Assembly (NCBI RefSeq): GCF_001306455.1
Contig: NZ_LGTQ01000017.1
Span: forward strand, 1 to 34,313
Reading direction: 5' to 3'
Source of the DNA: Jiulongibacter sediminis
GTDB lineage: Bacteria > Bacteroidota > Bacteroidia > Cytophagales > Spirosomataceae
Length of the DNA stretch: 34,313 nt
Part shown: piece by piece, positions 24,086 through 32,592 of the stretch
How positions within the stretch are numbered: the first letter of the stretch is position 1
Layout of the letters: every line of letters begins with the position of its first letter
Translations under genes and position numbers: made by a program
Notes under the pieces: model-generated
Told to the model about the DNA's origin: nothing
Seen by the model: the letters and a program-made list of their open reading frames with translations, nothing else
Database searches by the model: none

Positions 24086-24116
24086 CAAAAGTATATTATT
24101 TTACTTATAAGTGAAA
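24086..24116 (-). promoter_or_regulatory. promoter with overlapping palindromic operator for the toxin-antitoxin-chaperone operon
   Basis: On the minus strand TTTC (24113-24116), a near match to TTTG, precedes TACTTTTG (24086-24093) with exactly 19 bp between, matching the Bacteroidota promoter pattern. The spacer and -33 box are covered by an 18-bp dyad (24099-24116) with core ACTTATAAGT and one mismatched pair. A repressor such as the HigA-like antitoxin bound there would block transcription. The site lies in the 49-bp gap before the toxin gene, just after the Res stop codon. Confidence 0.6.
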
Positions 24117-24117
24117 T

Positions 24118-26748
24118 TTATAATATTGAAATCAATTCTTTGGCTTTGTTTCTATTATAAGCACCTTCTGGTGAAATGGTATCATATACCATAAAGTAGT
24201 GATAAGTAGCCCCTCCAATATTTGCCCACTTTTCACCAAGGCGTCTTTTAGCGGCACTGTCTGGATTATCTCTATCATCTCCTTTAGTTTCAAGTAGGAT
24301 TATATTGCCAGAATTAGTGACTACTATAAAATCGGGATAGTGATTTGATTTATAGCCATTTATGGCAAATCCTTTTCCTCTGCCAAGATTACGATGCCAA
24401 AAGGCAATGTTTGGCAAAGAAGCAATATCCATAATGACTGAGGTTTCAAAATTAGAGTCCATAGCAGCTTCTTTTTCATATAAGGAATTTGCGATGGAGG
24501 GGCCCAGGCGACCAGGAATAATGACATCTGGGAATCGCCAAACAGGGAGATGATAAATTTGATTTGTTTTAAGAAGATCATTAAAACGCTGTTCTGCATA
24601 AGCATCAGCATGACTCTTTATTTTGGCCTTAATCTTTTCTGTATATGAAAGCTTTCTTATTAATACATCATGGATTTGTTCTGCATTGAGACTCTCTATA
24701 ATGCGGGTAATGTATTTTCTGATTTCCTGATCAGGAATAGGATACATGTTTCCGATAAGATGCATTAGTTGAGTAGAAACCGTCTTGATCTGATTAGATT
24801 TTGGTGATGCCAATATCAGGTCAATCATCGGATCTTTAAAGTTTGGGTCTTCTATTTTCCTGAATTTGGGAGTGAATTGATTTTGGTTGCCTTCTTCTAA
24901 ATCTACCTTATAAAGGTCTGAGCTAAACTGGTCAAAATCTATTTTGATATCCTCATTTGAGAGCTGGAAATTGGTGAGGAGTGATTCCTGATTTAATGGT
25001 AGTTCTTCAATCCCAAAAATGGTATTAAGGTTGGCTTTAATCATGAATTGATGTAGCCTGATATTTTGAGCCTGTTCCTTTTTAGAATCAAGCATTCTGT
25101 AATAATTCGCCTTATCTGCCATTTCTGATAATAGTGTAGTTTCTGGATTTGATTTCAGAGACCTTTGGATTTCTGATTCCATGGCTTCATTTTCGGTTTC
25201 TGCCATAGATATAATTTGATCGATGGTGGATTCTGAATCTTCTGCTGAATCATTATCTTCAGGTAGTGAGATACGCTCTATTTCTATTTCATCTTCTTGT
25301 TCGGTTTGCTCGGGGAATAGAAACTGTTCCATGGTTTGCTGTATAGCCTCTATTTTTACCTCCTCTGGCATTTTGTCAGATTGACGGTAATCACGCTCAC
25401 TGAACCCTGCATTTTGAAGGCCGTTTACAATTTTCTCTAAGGTCTCGTTGAATTTTGCCGAGGCCGTCAATACATAGGAGACATTCAGTAGGGGAGTTGC
25501 CTGTTTAGAAACATAAGGCTGACGTAATACACGACCTAAAATCTGCTCCACATCCACCGCAGAAGATTTATCTGCCAATGAAGCCAGGATATAGGCAAAG
25601 GGGCAATCCCAACCTTCTTTTAGTGCATTGATGGTGATAATAAACCTTACTTGACAATCTTTGGAGATTAGGTCAATCCCCTTCAGCTCATCTTTTTCTG
25701 CTGTTTTTATTTTTATCTGCTCCTCTGGAATCCCTACCTTCAGAAGTTGCTGTTTCAGTTTATCAAAAGTGGTATTGTCTTCATTGGTTCTGGGCTGAGC
25801 CTGAAACAAGACAATGGGTCTGATGTATTTACCTCCTGCCTTTTCCTGTTGAATAGCCAGATTTTCAAGTTTCTTTTGTAGGTGCAAGGCACTGGTAATT
25901 ACCTCTGTTTTATCATGATGATTATACACGATGACCGGTAATTTAACCATGTGCTCTTTTTTTAGCTCTATGGCCGGTACATAACTGATGATGTTACTGT
26001 TATTCTTAGGCGTAGCGGTTAAGTCAAGAATGAAAGAGGGGTTAAGATTATTCAGCATATCAATACTGAGATCACTCTCAGCATTGTGGCTTTCATCTAC
26101 TATGACTACCGGTTGCAAGCTTCTTATGACATTAATTAAAGCCGTATCATCAATATCATCTAATAATTGAGACCGGTCAGTATATTGATCTGCAAAGGCG
26201 GCCAGTTGACCATTTTCCTGATAGGCTTTGCGGTCTTCTTTTTTTCTGGCTCGCAAGCTTGCAAAAGACATGACGAAAATAGACAGCTGATCATTGACAA
26301 CAGTAGGGTTGAAATTAGAACCCTGCTGTAGTTCGGTTTTAGAATAGATTTCTACACGGTGATTAAAAAGGGTATTTAGCTTTTGCCGGTAGGGGTGGTC
26401 TGGATTACTAAGGTTTGAAATGGTTTGATCTAGCAGATTACTCCAGGGTACCAGCCAAACTACCGCTTTTGGCAACTTTTCATCATAGGCAGAAAAAATA
26501 GTCTGAAGAGCGTTACACGCTATGAAAGTCTTACCACCGGCAGTGGGTACTTTAATACAGACATGGGGTACATCGGGGATATTGTTTTTGTAAGGAGCCA
26601 TCCCCTTTTTGGTCAACGGCTCGTAAGGCCCCCACTTATCTTCCCAAAATTGATTAAAGGCTTTATCAATTCTGTTAGTTTTCTGAATGTAGTCCAGAAA
26701 GCTTTCCAGATTTTCAATGACAAGGCGTTGGTAACTTTTTAATTCCAT
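24118..26748 (-). CDS. res: type III restriction enzyme Res subunit (SF2 helicase-nuclease)
   Basis: The 876-residue protein has a superfamily 2 helicase core: Walker A in VPTAGGKTFIACNA (about 68-74), DESH motif II (218-221), DLTATPKN motif III and QILGRVLRQPY motif VI. The C-terminal nuclease domain shows HYPDFIVVTNSGNIILLETKGDD (around residues 815-840), a PD...ExK site. An acidic region at about 480-530 (EQTEQEDEIEIERISLPEDN) links the two. It is slightly shorter than classical EcoP15I Res (about 970 residues). It translocates along DNA and cuts when two unmethylated sites collide, working with Mod. Its gene begins 2 bp after the mod stop. Confidence 0.92.
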   Translation of the reverse strand: MELKSYQRLVIENLESFLDYIQKTNRIDKAFNQFWEDKWGPYEPLTKKGMAPYKNNIPDVPHVCIKVPTAGGKTFIACNALQTIFSAYDEKLPKAVVWLVPWSNLLDQTISNLSNPDHPYRQKLNTLFNHRVEIYSKTELQQGSNFNPTVVNDQLSIFVMSFASLRARKKEDRKAYQENGQLAAFADQYTDRSQLLDDIDDTALINVIRSLQPVVIVDESHNAESDLSIDMLNNLNPSFILDLTATPKNNSNIISYVPAIELKKEHMVKLPVIVYNHHDKTEVITSALHLQKKLENLAIQQEKAGGKYIRPIVLFQAQPRTNEDNTTFDKLKQQLLKVGIPEEQIKIKTAEKDELKGIDLISKDCQVRFIITINALKEGWDCPFAYILASLADKSSAVDVEQILGRVLRQPYVSKQATPLLNVSYVLTASAKFNETLEKIVNGLQNAGFSERDYRQSDKMPEEVKIEAIQQTMEQFLFPEQTEQEDEIEIERISLPEDNDSAEDSESTIDQIISMAETENEAMESEIQRSLKSNPETTLLSEMADKANYYRMLDSKKEQAQNIRLHQFMIKANLNTIFGIEELPLNQESLLTNFQLSNEDIKIDFDQFSSDLYKVDLEEGNQNQFTPKFRKIEDPNFKDPMIDLILASPKSNQIKTVSTQLMHLIGNMYPIPDQEIRKYITRIIESLNAEQIHDVLIRKLSYTEKIKAKIKSHADAYAEQRFNDLLKTNQIYHLPVWRFPDVIIPGRLGPSIANSLYEKEAAMDSNFETSVIMDIASLPNIAFWHRNLGRGKGFAINGYKSNHYPDFIVVTNSGNIILLETKGDDRDNPDSAAKRRLGEKWANIGGATYHYFMVYDTISPEGAYNRNKAKELISIL

Positions 26749-26750
26749 GG

Positions 26751-28385
26751 TTAGAAGCGGCTAATGTCACGAGGGATTTTTTTGAAAACAATATTATGAG
26801 AGGCTAAAAAGTCTTTATTAATCAGGCAGTTATCAGCATATATGATGTACTGCTCTGCCTTTGCGGTAATGCCGGATAAGAAATCAAGATCAAGAGTGGT
26901 GATTTTATCTATTTCATAATAGAAATAGTAGGCAGTTTGATTTTTATCACCCAAATGAAATTCATGTCCATTGGTGGTTTTCTCAAAAGATGACCGGGTC
27001 TCACTGTACCAGATATACTCTTTGATTTTGTCTACTCCGACGTTCTCATTCAGGAACTCCTTATTTTCTCCAATGAAAAGAGGCAAGCCAAGTTGATAAT
27101 AATCAAAAGCACCGCCAGTGCCTTCCACTGCTTTATTTCCTTCACCATAGCCATTTATCACTCTTTTAACACGCTCGGCTGTGATGTCATTGGCATAGTC
27201 TTCCATCTCTACCAGAATATACTTTCTATTTCCTCCGTCTTTTTTATTAAGCTCCAGTACTGCTTGTGCAGTTGTTCCAGAACCAGCGAAAGAGTCTAGA
27301 ATTATTGAATTTTTTGTTGAGGCAATTTGTAATATTCTAGAAATTAAAAGTGGGGGTTTCGGAGTGGAAAAATCACTTTCAATGTCTTTGAAAATATTCC
27401 TAAATACCCTTCTGCCAAGTTGATTGTCACCGGCGAAATCTCTTAGCCAAAGTGTTGTCGGAACAACTCCATCGGCTACATCAGAGAGAAATAATTTTAA
27501 CCTAGGAAATGATTTTCCGTCTTTGCCGAAATAAATGCGATCTTCCTTTAGCAACTTATTAAAAGTTATCATGTCATACCTCCACACGGTAGTCTCAGGA
27601 GGGAATATCTCGATATTTGAATTTGGGTTTGTGATGGGATAATAAAGGTTTGGCCTTTCATTTCTCGTTTTATTACTTGTACAATCATTTGAGACCCAGG
27701 GCCCTCTTGGGTCATTATCTGGATTTTTATAACGTGAAAGTTGTTTTTCAGATTTTGGTATTAGATTTCTATTGAACCCATTTAAATCCACTCGATTTTG
27801 CTTTGTTCTTTTGGCATAGACTAAAACAAAATCATGCATATCTGAAAAATTAATGGCATCATTTTGGGGAGATTGTTTTTTTTGCCAACATATATTACCA
27901 AGAAAGTTTCCTCCTCCAAAAATCTCGTCACATAATAGTCTTAAATGGCCTTGCTCATTATCATCAATGGAAATAAAGATAGCACCATCTTTTGCCAATA
28001 ATTGATGGAGAAGTTTGATTCTCGGGTACATCATGCAGAGCCACTTATCATGTCGAGATAAGTCTTCGCCTTCTTTACCAACAACATCGCCCAGCCATTT
28101 GAGAATCTTCGGGTCGTTTACATTATCGTTGTACACCCAACCTTCATTGCCCGTATTGTATGGTGGGTCTATGTAAATGCAATTAACTTTGCCCTCATAT
28201 TTAGGAAGAAGAGCTTTCAGTGCTTCCAGGTTATCGCCATGAATAATCATGTTCCCGCTATTAGTAGATTCTGGTGATTCTCCCTTCCCGGCCGTAAAGC
28301 CATATTGATGTTCTAGAACTTTAAAGGGGACATCGCGGTGGTGATTGACTACTTTTTCTTTTCCTATCCAGTTTAGGGTGGGCAT
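26751..28385 (-). CDS. mod: type III adenine-N6 DNA methyltransferase Mod subunit
   Basis: The 544-residue protein has the catalytic motif DPPY (73-76, in CIYIDPPYNTGNEG) before the S-adenosylmethionine motif ILDSFAGSGTTAQAVLEL (about residues 363-380), the order of the beta class of N6-adenine methyltransferases. The variable segment between them (about 180-330) would carry target recognition. It methylates one strand of a short asymmetric site, protects host DNA and gives Res its specificity. No simple-sequence repeat for phase variation is seen in the gene. It lies directly upstream of res on the same strand, and a TATCTTTG -7-like box lies 30 bp upstream of its start. Confidence 0.92.
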   Translation of the reverse strand: MPTLNWIGKEKVVNHHRDVPFKVLEHQYGFTAGKGESPESTNSGNMIIHGDNLEALKALLPKYEGKVNCIYIDPPYNTGNEGWVYNDNVNDPKILKWLGDVVGKEGEDLSRHDKWLCMMYPRIKLLHQLLAKDGAIFISIDDNEQGHLRLLCDEIFGGGNFLGNICWQKKQSPQNDAINFSDMHDFVLVYAKRTKQNRVDLNGFNRNLIPKSEKQLSRYKNPDNDPRGPWVSNDCTSNKTRNERPNLYYPITNPNSNIEIFPPETTVWRYDMITFNKLLKEDRIYFGKDGKSFPRLKLFLSDVADGVVPTTLWLRDFAGDNQLGRRVFRNIFKDIESDFSTPKPPLLISRILQIASTKNSIILDSFAGSGTTAQAVLELNKKDGGNRKYILVEMEDYANDITAERVKRVINGYGEGNKAVEGTGGAFDYYQLGLPLFIGENKEFLNENVGVDKIKEYIWYSETRSSFEKTTNGHEFHLGDKNQTAYYFYYEIDKITTLDLDFLSGITAKAEQYIIYADNCLINKDFLASHNIVFKKIPRDISRF

Positions 28386-28414
28386 ATAGCTTTGTTAAAT
28401 TGAGCTGAGTTTTT

Positions 28415-28422
28415 CAAAGATA
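28415..28422 (-). promoter_or_regulatory. -7 box candidate for mod-res
   Basis: TATCTTTG on the minus strand matches the Bacteroidota -7 consensus TAnnTTTG exactly and lies 29 bp before the mod ATG. No clear TTTG was found 19-21 bp upstream, so the promoter is only half supported. Confidence 0.35.
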
Positions 28423-28465
28423 AATGAAAAAAGAAAGAGGGCGATAATTAATAGATATAGTTCAT

Positions 28466-30730
28466 CTACGAATAAGAATTATTCGAAGTTATTCTCTCAT
28501 AAACCCCAGACTTTACCTTTCTCAAATCCTTACCCAAGGCATTTCTTAAAATCTGATCAATTGTGCGTACTCCCAATGAGAAGGTTTTACCCAATGTTTG
28601 AGCCTCTTGTCTGGTAAAGTTTTGTGGTAAGGCTTCAAAGAATTTTCGTTTGCTATCCCCTGGTTTGAATGAGGTTTCTTGATTACTACCGGGTAAATTA
28701 CTAAACATCAAAAGGCTGTGCTGCAAATAGACCTGGCAGATATCAAGAGCTATTTGAACGTCTTCATCAGTGCAGACTAGATTTTTTGAAAACTCACCGT
28801 TTTCAAATTTTCTCAGAGCCGTAAAAATCATAACTATTCTAAAAGCGATTAAACCCAATCTGAAAACAATGGATGCGGCTTCTTCCCCAGTATATAGTCC
28901 AACTTGATATAAATGCTTTGCGAATGATGAGTTTAGTGCTTGCCATTGGTCTTGGCTCATTTCTATTTCAGTATCTTGAACTGAAAGAAAGTCCACCATT
29001 TGCAATACTTTCTCAGACAAGCCTTCGAAGTGGTCTGTAAGAATAAATTTTCTGCTAAAAGGGGAGGGGTCAAGCCAGTGCAAGTCATTTTTAAAGGCAT
29101 AGAATAAAAACCTGCTGAAAAGCCCGTCTTCTGCTGAAGAAATTAGACGTGGGACCTGGGCCGGTGTACCAGAAAGACAAATGGCTAAACGAGGTTCTTT
29201 GATCTCAATGTATTCGTTATTGGTTTTTCTGGAGAGTGTTATTTTTTCATGGTGGAATCCCGCACGAATTACTGGTGAGTAATCGCCCCAATCTTGCTTT
29301 TTAGTGCCGCTCATAGTATCTGCTTCTGTTTCACAGATGATACCTTCGCCACCGTTTTTTTGAAGGTGGTCTATCATTCTGGAAGAGCTGCTATCGGCAG
29401 GTATAAAGACCAATCTAAACTTCGGTTCGTTGGGTTTAGTGGGTGGAGCTTCGCCTTTCTTTCTATTTCTCAAAGCCTCTTTATACATGGTAAGCTCGTC
29501 TTCAAATAAGGTTTGAGCTTTTGTACTTTCGGATAATACCCTCTCATGGTATTTATCGCCAAGTCTTTTGGCATTCTTTAGCACACCTTTACCGCTGGCT
29601 GCAGGGGCAATAACAAAAGTATAGAGATGGGGAAAGACTTTTTCGCCTGAATAATAACCATAAATACCAGGCAAGCAGCCGCTGAGAATAGAAAGTGCGG
29701 AGGTTAAGAATACATCCCTTTGTCTTTTATCCTGGAATACTTCTGAGCCTACCCTTAGAATATCCGGCAATTTGTCAAATATGTCATCAGGTAACGTTGG
29801 GGTAGATTTTAGATAGTCTTCCTGCTCATCTGGTAGGGGAGAAGAGTTATCAATTTGCTTGTTTGCAAGCTTTGCAAAGTTGCCAAACTCAGCGGAATGG
29901 TGATTATAAGCACTCCTTACAGATGTCTCCATTTCCTTATGCGGGAGGTCAAACTGGTTTTTAGATAAGTCCAGGCAGACTTCAAGGGGGATTCCCACCC
30001 GGTTACAATTTGAAGCCAACAGATAAATAAAATTATTACGAGATCCATGAGTATATGATGATTTTTGGTTTGTGAAATTGACTTGACTTCGAAAGAGCTC
30101 TTCCAGTATGTGAGAAGGCTTTTCGGTGGTTGTAACTGGTGGAGGTGTACTTTTTTCAACCGTCTCAATTATTTGCAAAGGTCTTTTTACCTCAAATTTT
30201 TGATTGCTAATGTTTCGGTACATATCCGGGTCATAGCTGAAGAAACATAGGCGAGTAATGTCTTTGCATTTTTCATCGGCAGGAAGGCCAGTTAATTTTT
30301 CATAGTATTCCTGCACTTGCAGATAGGCGATGTCATGATGTTCCTGACCAGAATCTACCTGAACAAAGACTTTAAGGCCATCGCCTCCCGGGCTACGGAA
30401 GCACCAAAAGGTATGTAGGTCCTGAGTAATTTTATCAATGGCAATAGTTAGCTGATTCTCAGGAATTTTGTCAAAGTCAAGATGAACAAAACCGCTGTAA
30501 TGGTCGATTTCAGCCATTAACCGTCTGCCTTTGAATGTAGCAGAAGGTGTGAAGGCAAGTAAGGATTGCTTTAGCTTTTGAGCCTCTTCAATCTGGCCCA
30601 ACTCTTTTAGTCTGCGAACCTCTTCAACAGTTTCTTTAAATTCATCGGTGCCTACTCGTTTACTTAAAAGGAGCAAGGATTTGTTTTCAATCGGTGTAGA
30701 AAAGCCTTTAAATATGGTACTAGATGCCAT
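28466..30730 (-). CDS. BT4734-like/DUF3987 primase-helicase-like protein of an integrative element
   Basis: The 754-residue protein has an N-terminal BT4734-like archaeo-eukaryotic-primase-type region (about 60-180: SGFVHLDFDKI, FWCFRSPGGDGLKVFVQVDS, DITRLCFFSYDP) and a DUF3987 P-loop ATPase region (about 310-690) with Walker A in VIAPAASGKGVLKN and ETEADTMSG as the likely acidic motif. This combination is typical of Bacteroidota genomic islands and conjugative or mobilisable transposons, where it probably supports replication of the excised element. It lies downstream of the HTH_17 and integrase genes on the same strand. Its 5' neighbour is 20 bp away. Replication function is by family knowledge. 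Confidence 0.85.
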   Translation of the reverse strand: MASSTIFKGFSTPIENKSLLLLSKRVGTDEFKETVEEVRRLKELGQIEEAQKLKQSLLAFTPSATFKGRRLMAEIDHYSGFVHLDFDKIPENQLTIAIDKITQDLHTFWCFRSPGGDGLKVFVQVDSGQEHHDIAYLQVQEYYEKLTGLPADEKCKDITRLCFFSYDPDMYRNISNQKFEVKRPLQIIETVEKSTPPPVTTTEKPSHILEELFRSQVNFTNQKSSYTHGSRNNFIYLLASNCNRVGIPLEVCLDLSKNQFDLPHKEMETSVRSAYNHHSAEFGNFAKLANKQIDNSSPLPDEQEDYLKSTPTLPDDIFDKLPDILRVGSEVFQDKRQRDVFLTSALSILSGCLPGIYGYYSGEKVFPHLYTFVIAPAASGKGVLKNAKRLGDKYHERVLSESTKAQTLFEDELTMYKEALRNRKKGEAPPTKPNEPKFRLVFIPADSSSSRMIDHLQKNGGEGIICETEADTMSGTKKQDWGDYSPVIRAGFHHEKITLSRKTNNEYIEIKEPRLAICLSGTPAQVPRLISSAEDGLFSRFLFYAFKNDLHWLDPSPFSRKFILTDHFEGLSEKVLQMVDFLSVQDTEIEMSQDQWQALNSSFAKHLYQVGLYTGEEAASIVFRLGLIAFRIVMIFTALRKFENGEFSKNLVCTDEDVQIALDICQVYLQHSLLMFSNLPGSNQETSFKPGDSKRKFFEALPQNFTRQEAQTLGKTFSLGVRTIDQILRNALGKDLRKVKSGVYERITSNNSYS

Positions 30731-30750
30731 CAGTGGATTGTTTTAGTTGA

Positions 30751-31053
30751 TTACTTCCTTTTGTTTTTGATGACATAGTCAGCCGCCATCTTCTCTATCT
30801 CGTCGGCGGATGCCTGACGGTTACGCTGAAGCCATTGGTCTAGCTCATCGCGTTTGAAATAGAGTTTCTTACCCTGCGGGCAGAAATGAGGTATCTGCCT
30901 GGTGGAGGTTAGCTTATAGAGGTGAGAAGGACTAATGTCCAAATACTTACTGGCCTCATTTAGGTTTAATACGGCCTTTTGAAGAATGTTTTGCTCAGAT
31001 AGCTTGTCTGCTATTTCTGTGAGCTTGTCAAGAATTAAAGCATCTTGTGTCAT
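30751..31053 (-). CDS. HTH_17 (excisionase-type) DNA-binding protein
   Basis: The 100-residue protein has a MerR/excisionase-like winged helix at about 25-85 (NLNEASKYLDISPSHLYKLT, then RQIPHFCPQGKKLYFKRDEL and DQWLQRNR). The N-terminal 20 residues look like a short coiled coil (LDKLTEIADKLSEQNILQ). This is the usual second helix-turn-helix protein found next to integrase in Bacteroidota islands. It may act as recombination directionality factor or as regulator of the primase gene that starts 20 bp downstream. Confidence 0.82.
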   Translation of the reverse strand: MTQDALILDKLTEIADKLSEQNILQKAVLNLNEASKYLDISPSHLYKLTSTRQIPHFCPQGKKLYFKRDELDQWLQRNRQASADEIEKMAADYVIKNKRK

Positions 31054-31149
31054 TTTGCTACTGTGTTAAAAAATGAATAAATCAAACAACAGCAGCAAAA
31101 GAACCCGGTAAAGGAAAGGTAGACTTGAGGTAACGAGATGTTACCGATA

Positions 31150-32592
31150 TTACCCTGTCATGGCTTTTCTAATGGCCTCGTATTTAGCAGGTTTCGTAGA
31201 GAATTTAGTTTTTGTGGTAGAGGTTTCAGTACCTTGAAATTGTGTAAATGCCTTATGGATAAAGTCTATCCAGGCGATATTTATCTTCTGTGTACCATAC
31301 AATTCTTTGTGAATCAGATAGAAGGTGTACCTAATCATATTGTTAGTTAGGTTTATTTGTTTCAAAGGCGGAGCAATGAAAGGTACTTTTTCCGTCTCGA
31401 TTAATTCATATACCCAATCCATGAGTATGTCATGATCTGAGTCTTTCATGATTTTTGAATTGTACTCATTGGTGCCTTTAAAAAAAGCCAGATGCTTATA
31501 TGCTATTTCTTTTAATGCGTTTATATCTTTTGTAGCCACAGGCATTGGTTTATCTTGGAGAGTAACCGCTTCTTCAGTTTTTGTAGTAACAGGAAAGGTA
31601 TTTGCCGGGTTGTGACTATATATAACCTTTTGCTGCTCAAGCCAATGTTTTAATTTACCAGGAATAGAACTGGGCGAATTAAAAGATTTAAAAGTTTCTA
31701 AATGAGATTCAATGAGTGATACGCGTTCAATTCCATAGATTTTTTGAGAAATGTCTGATTCAAGAATTGACTTATGTTCCGTGAATTTGGCAGAAGTATA
31801 CTCTTCATTAAAGCACTCGTCAACAGTAATGTATTCCTGAATTAAAAATATGGCGTTTTCAATTGCGGATTCTATTTCGGGATTATCATTTAACTCCTGA
31901 ATAAGCTTTTCGAGTTGATCTGTACTTTTCAGCTCAAGGGCGGTTTCAATTTTATTATAGAAATATTCAAGGGTTGGATGAATAACAGCATGTTCAGGTT
32001 TGAGCGTACCAAGTTCTTGAATGTAGAAGTCCTCAAGGCTCAGAGGGCTTCTATTGTATTGATGATATCGAATTTGGGTATCAAAAAACAGGACCAGGAG
32101 CTTGTTGTACATGAAAATAAGTACCTTCTCGGAAAGTTCTTTATTGTCAAAGTCCTCGACTTCAGATAGGTTTTCATGAGTTTGTACTAAACAGCTTTTT
32201 AAGTTTGTTAGAAATTTTTCAACTTGAAAAATACCGTCAATGTCGTTTGAAAAGCCTTCTGAAAATTCATTGAAGGTGTTTAAAACTCGTTTTACCTCCA
32301 AGTTTATTAGTAGTTCATAGAATTGATCTTCTAAGGAAACCGGAGAGAGGTTTTCTGAATAGAATAATGGGCTTAAAGATATGTGGTTAGGGATTTCATT
32401 TTCTATGCCGGAATATACGTTCGGGTATTCCCTTAGTAGGATATAAAAGGCATCTTTGAGACTCAGGCTGTAATTTTCAGAAGCTTGACGGGCCTTATTA
32501 TAGTTCTCTGCCCAATCCCGTTGATTTTGAATCTTAAAGTTCCAGGGCTTCAATGAGCCAAACAGAATTTGATTGAATATTTTCAATTCCAT
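31150..32592 (-). CDS. uncharacterised protein in integrase operon
   Basis: I do not recognise this 480-residue protein. It is soluble, with no membrane segment or signal peptide, mostly helical by composition and rich in Glu, Leu and Phe. A middle stretch (about 240-310) and a C-terminal domain (about 345-455, KEIAYKHLAFFKGTNEYNSK, then LINLTNNMIRYTFYLIHKEL-like) look like separate helical units. Its ATG overlaps the integrase stop (TAATG), so it is translated together with the recombinase and is likely an accessory of integration, excision or element regulation. Proteins of similar size at this position are familiar from Bacteroidota islands, but no function is known to me. Confidence 0.7.
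   Translation of the reverse strand: MELKIFNQILFGSLKPWNFKIQNQRDWAENYNKARQASENYSLSLKDAFYILLREYPNVYSGIENEIPNHISLSPLFYSENLSPVSLEDQFYELLINLEVKRVLNTFNEFSEGFSNDIDGIFQVEKFLTNLKSCLVQTHENLSEVEDFDNKELSEKVLIFMYNKLLVLFFDTQIRYHQYNRSPLSLEDFYIQELGTLKPEHAVIHPTLEYFYNKIETALELKSTDQLEKLIQELNDNPEIESAIENAIFLIQEYITVDECFNEEYTSAKFTEHKSILESDISQKIYGIERVSLIESHLETFKSFNSPSSIPGKLKHWLEQQKVIYSHNPANTFPVTTKTEEAVTLQDKPMPVATKDINALKEIAYKHLAFFKGTNEYNSKIMKDSDHDILMDWVYELIETEKVPFIAPPLKQINLTNNMIRYTFYLIHKELYGTQKINIAWIDFIHKAFTQFQGTETSTTKTKFSTKPAKYEAIRKAMTG

Noticed and set aside
28469-28485. CGAATAA-GAA-TTATTCG hairpin at the end of the primase-like gene
   Set aside because: The arms are short and AT-rich, it lies inside the coding end, and no U run follows; it may be chance.
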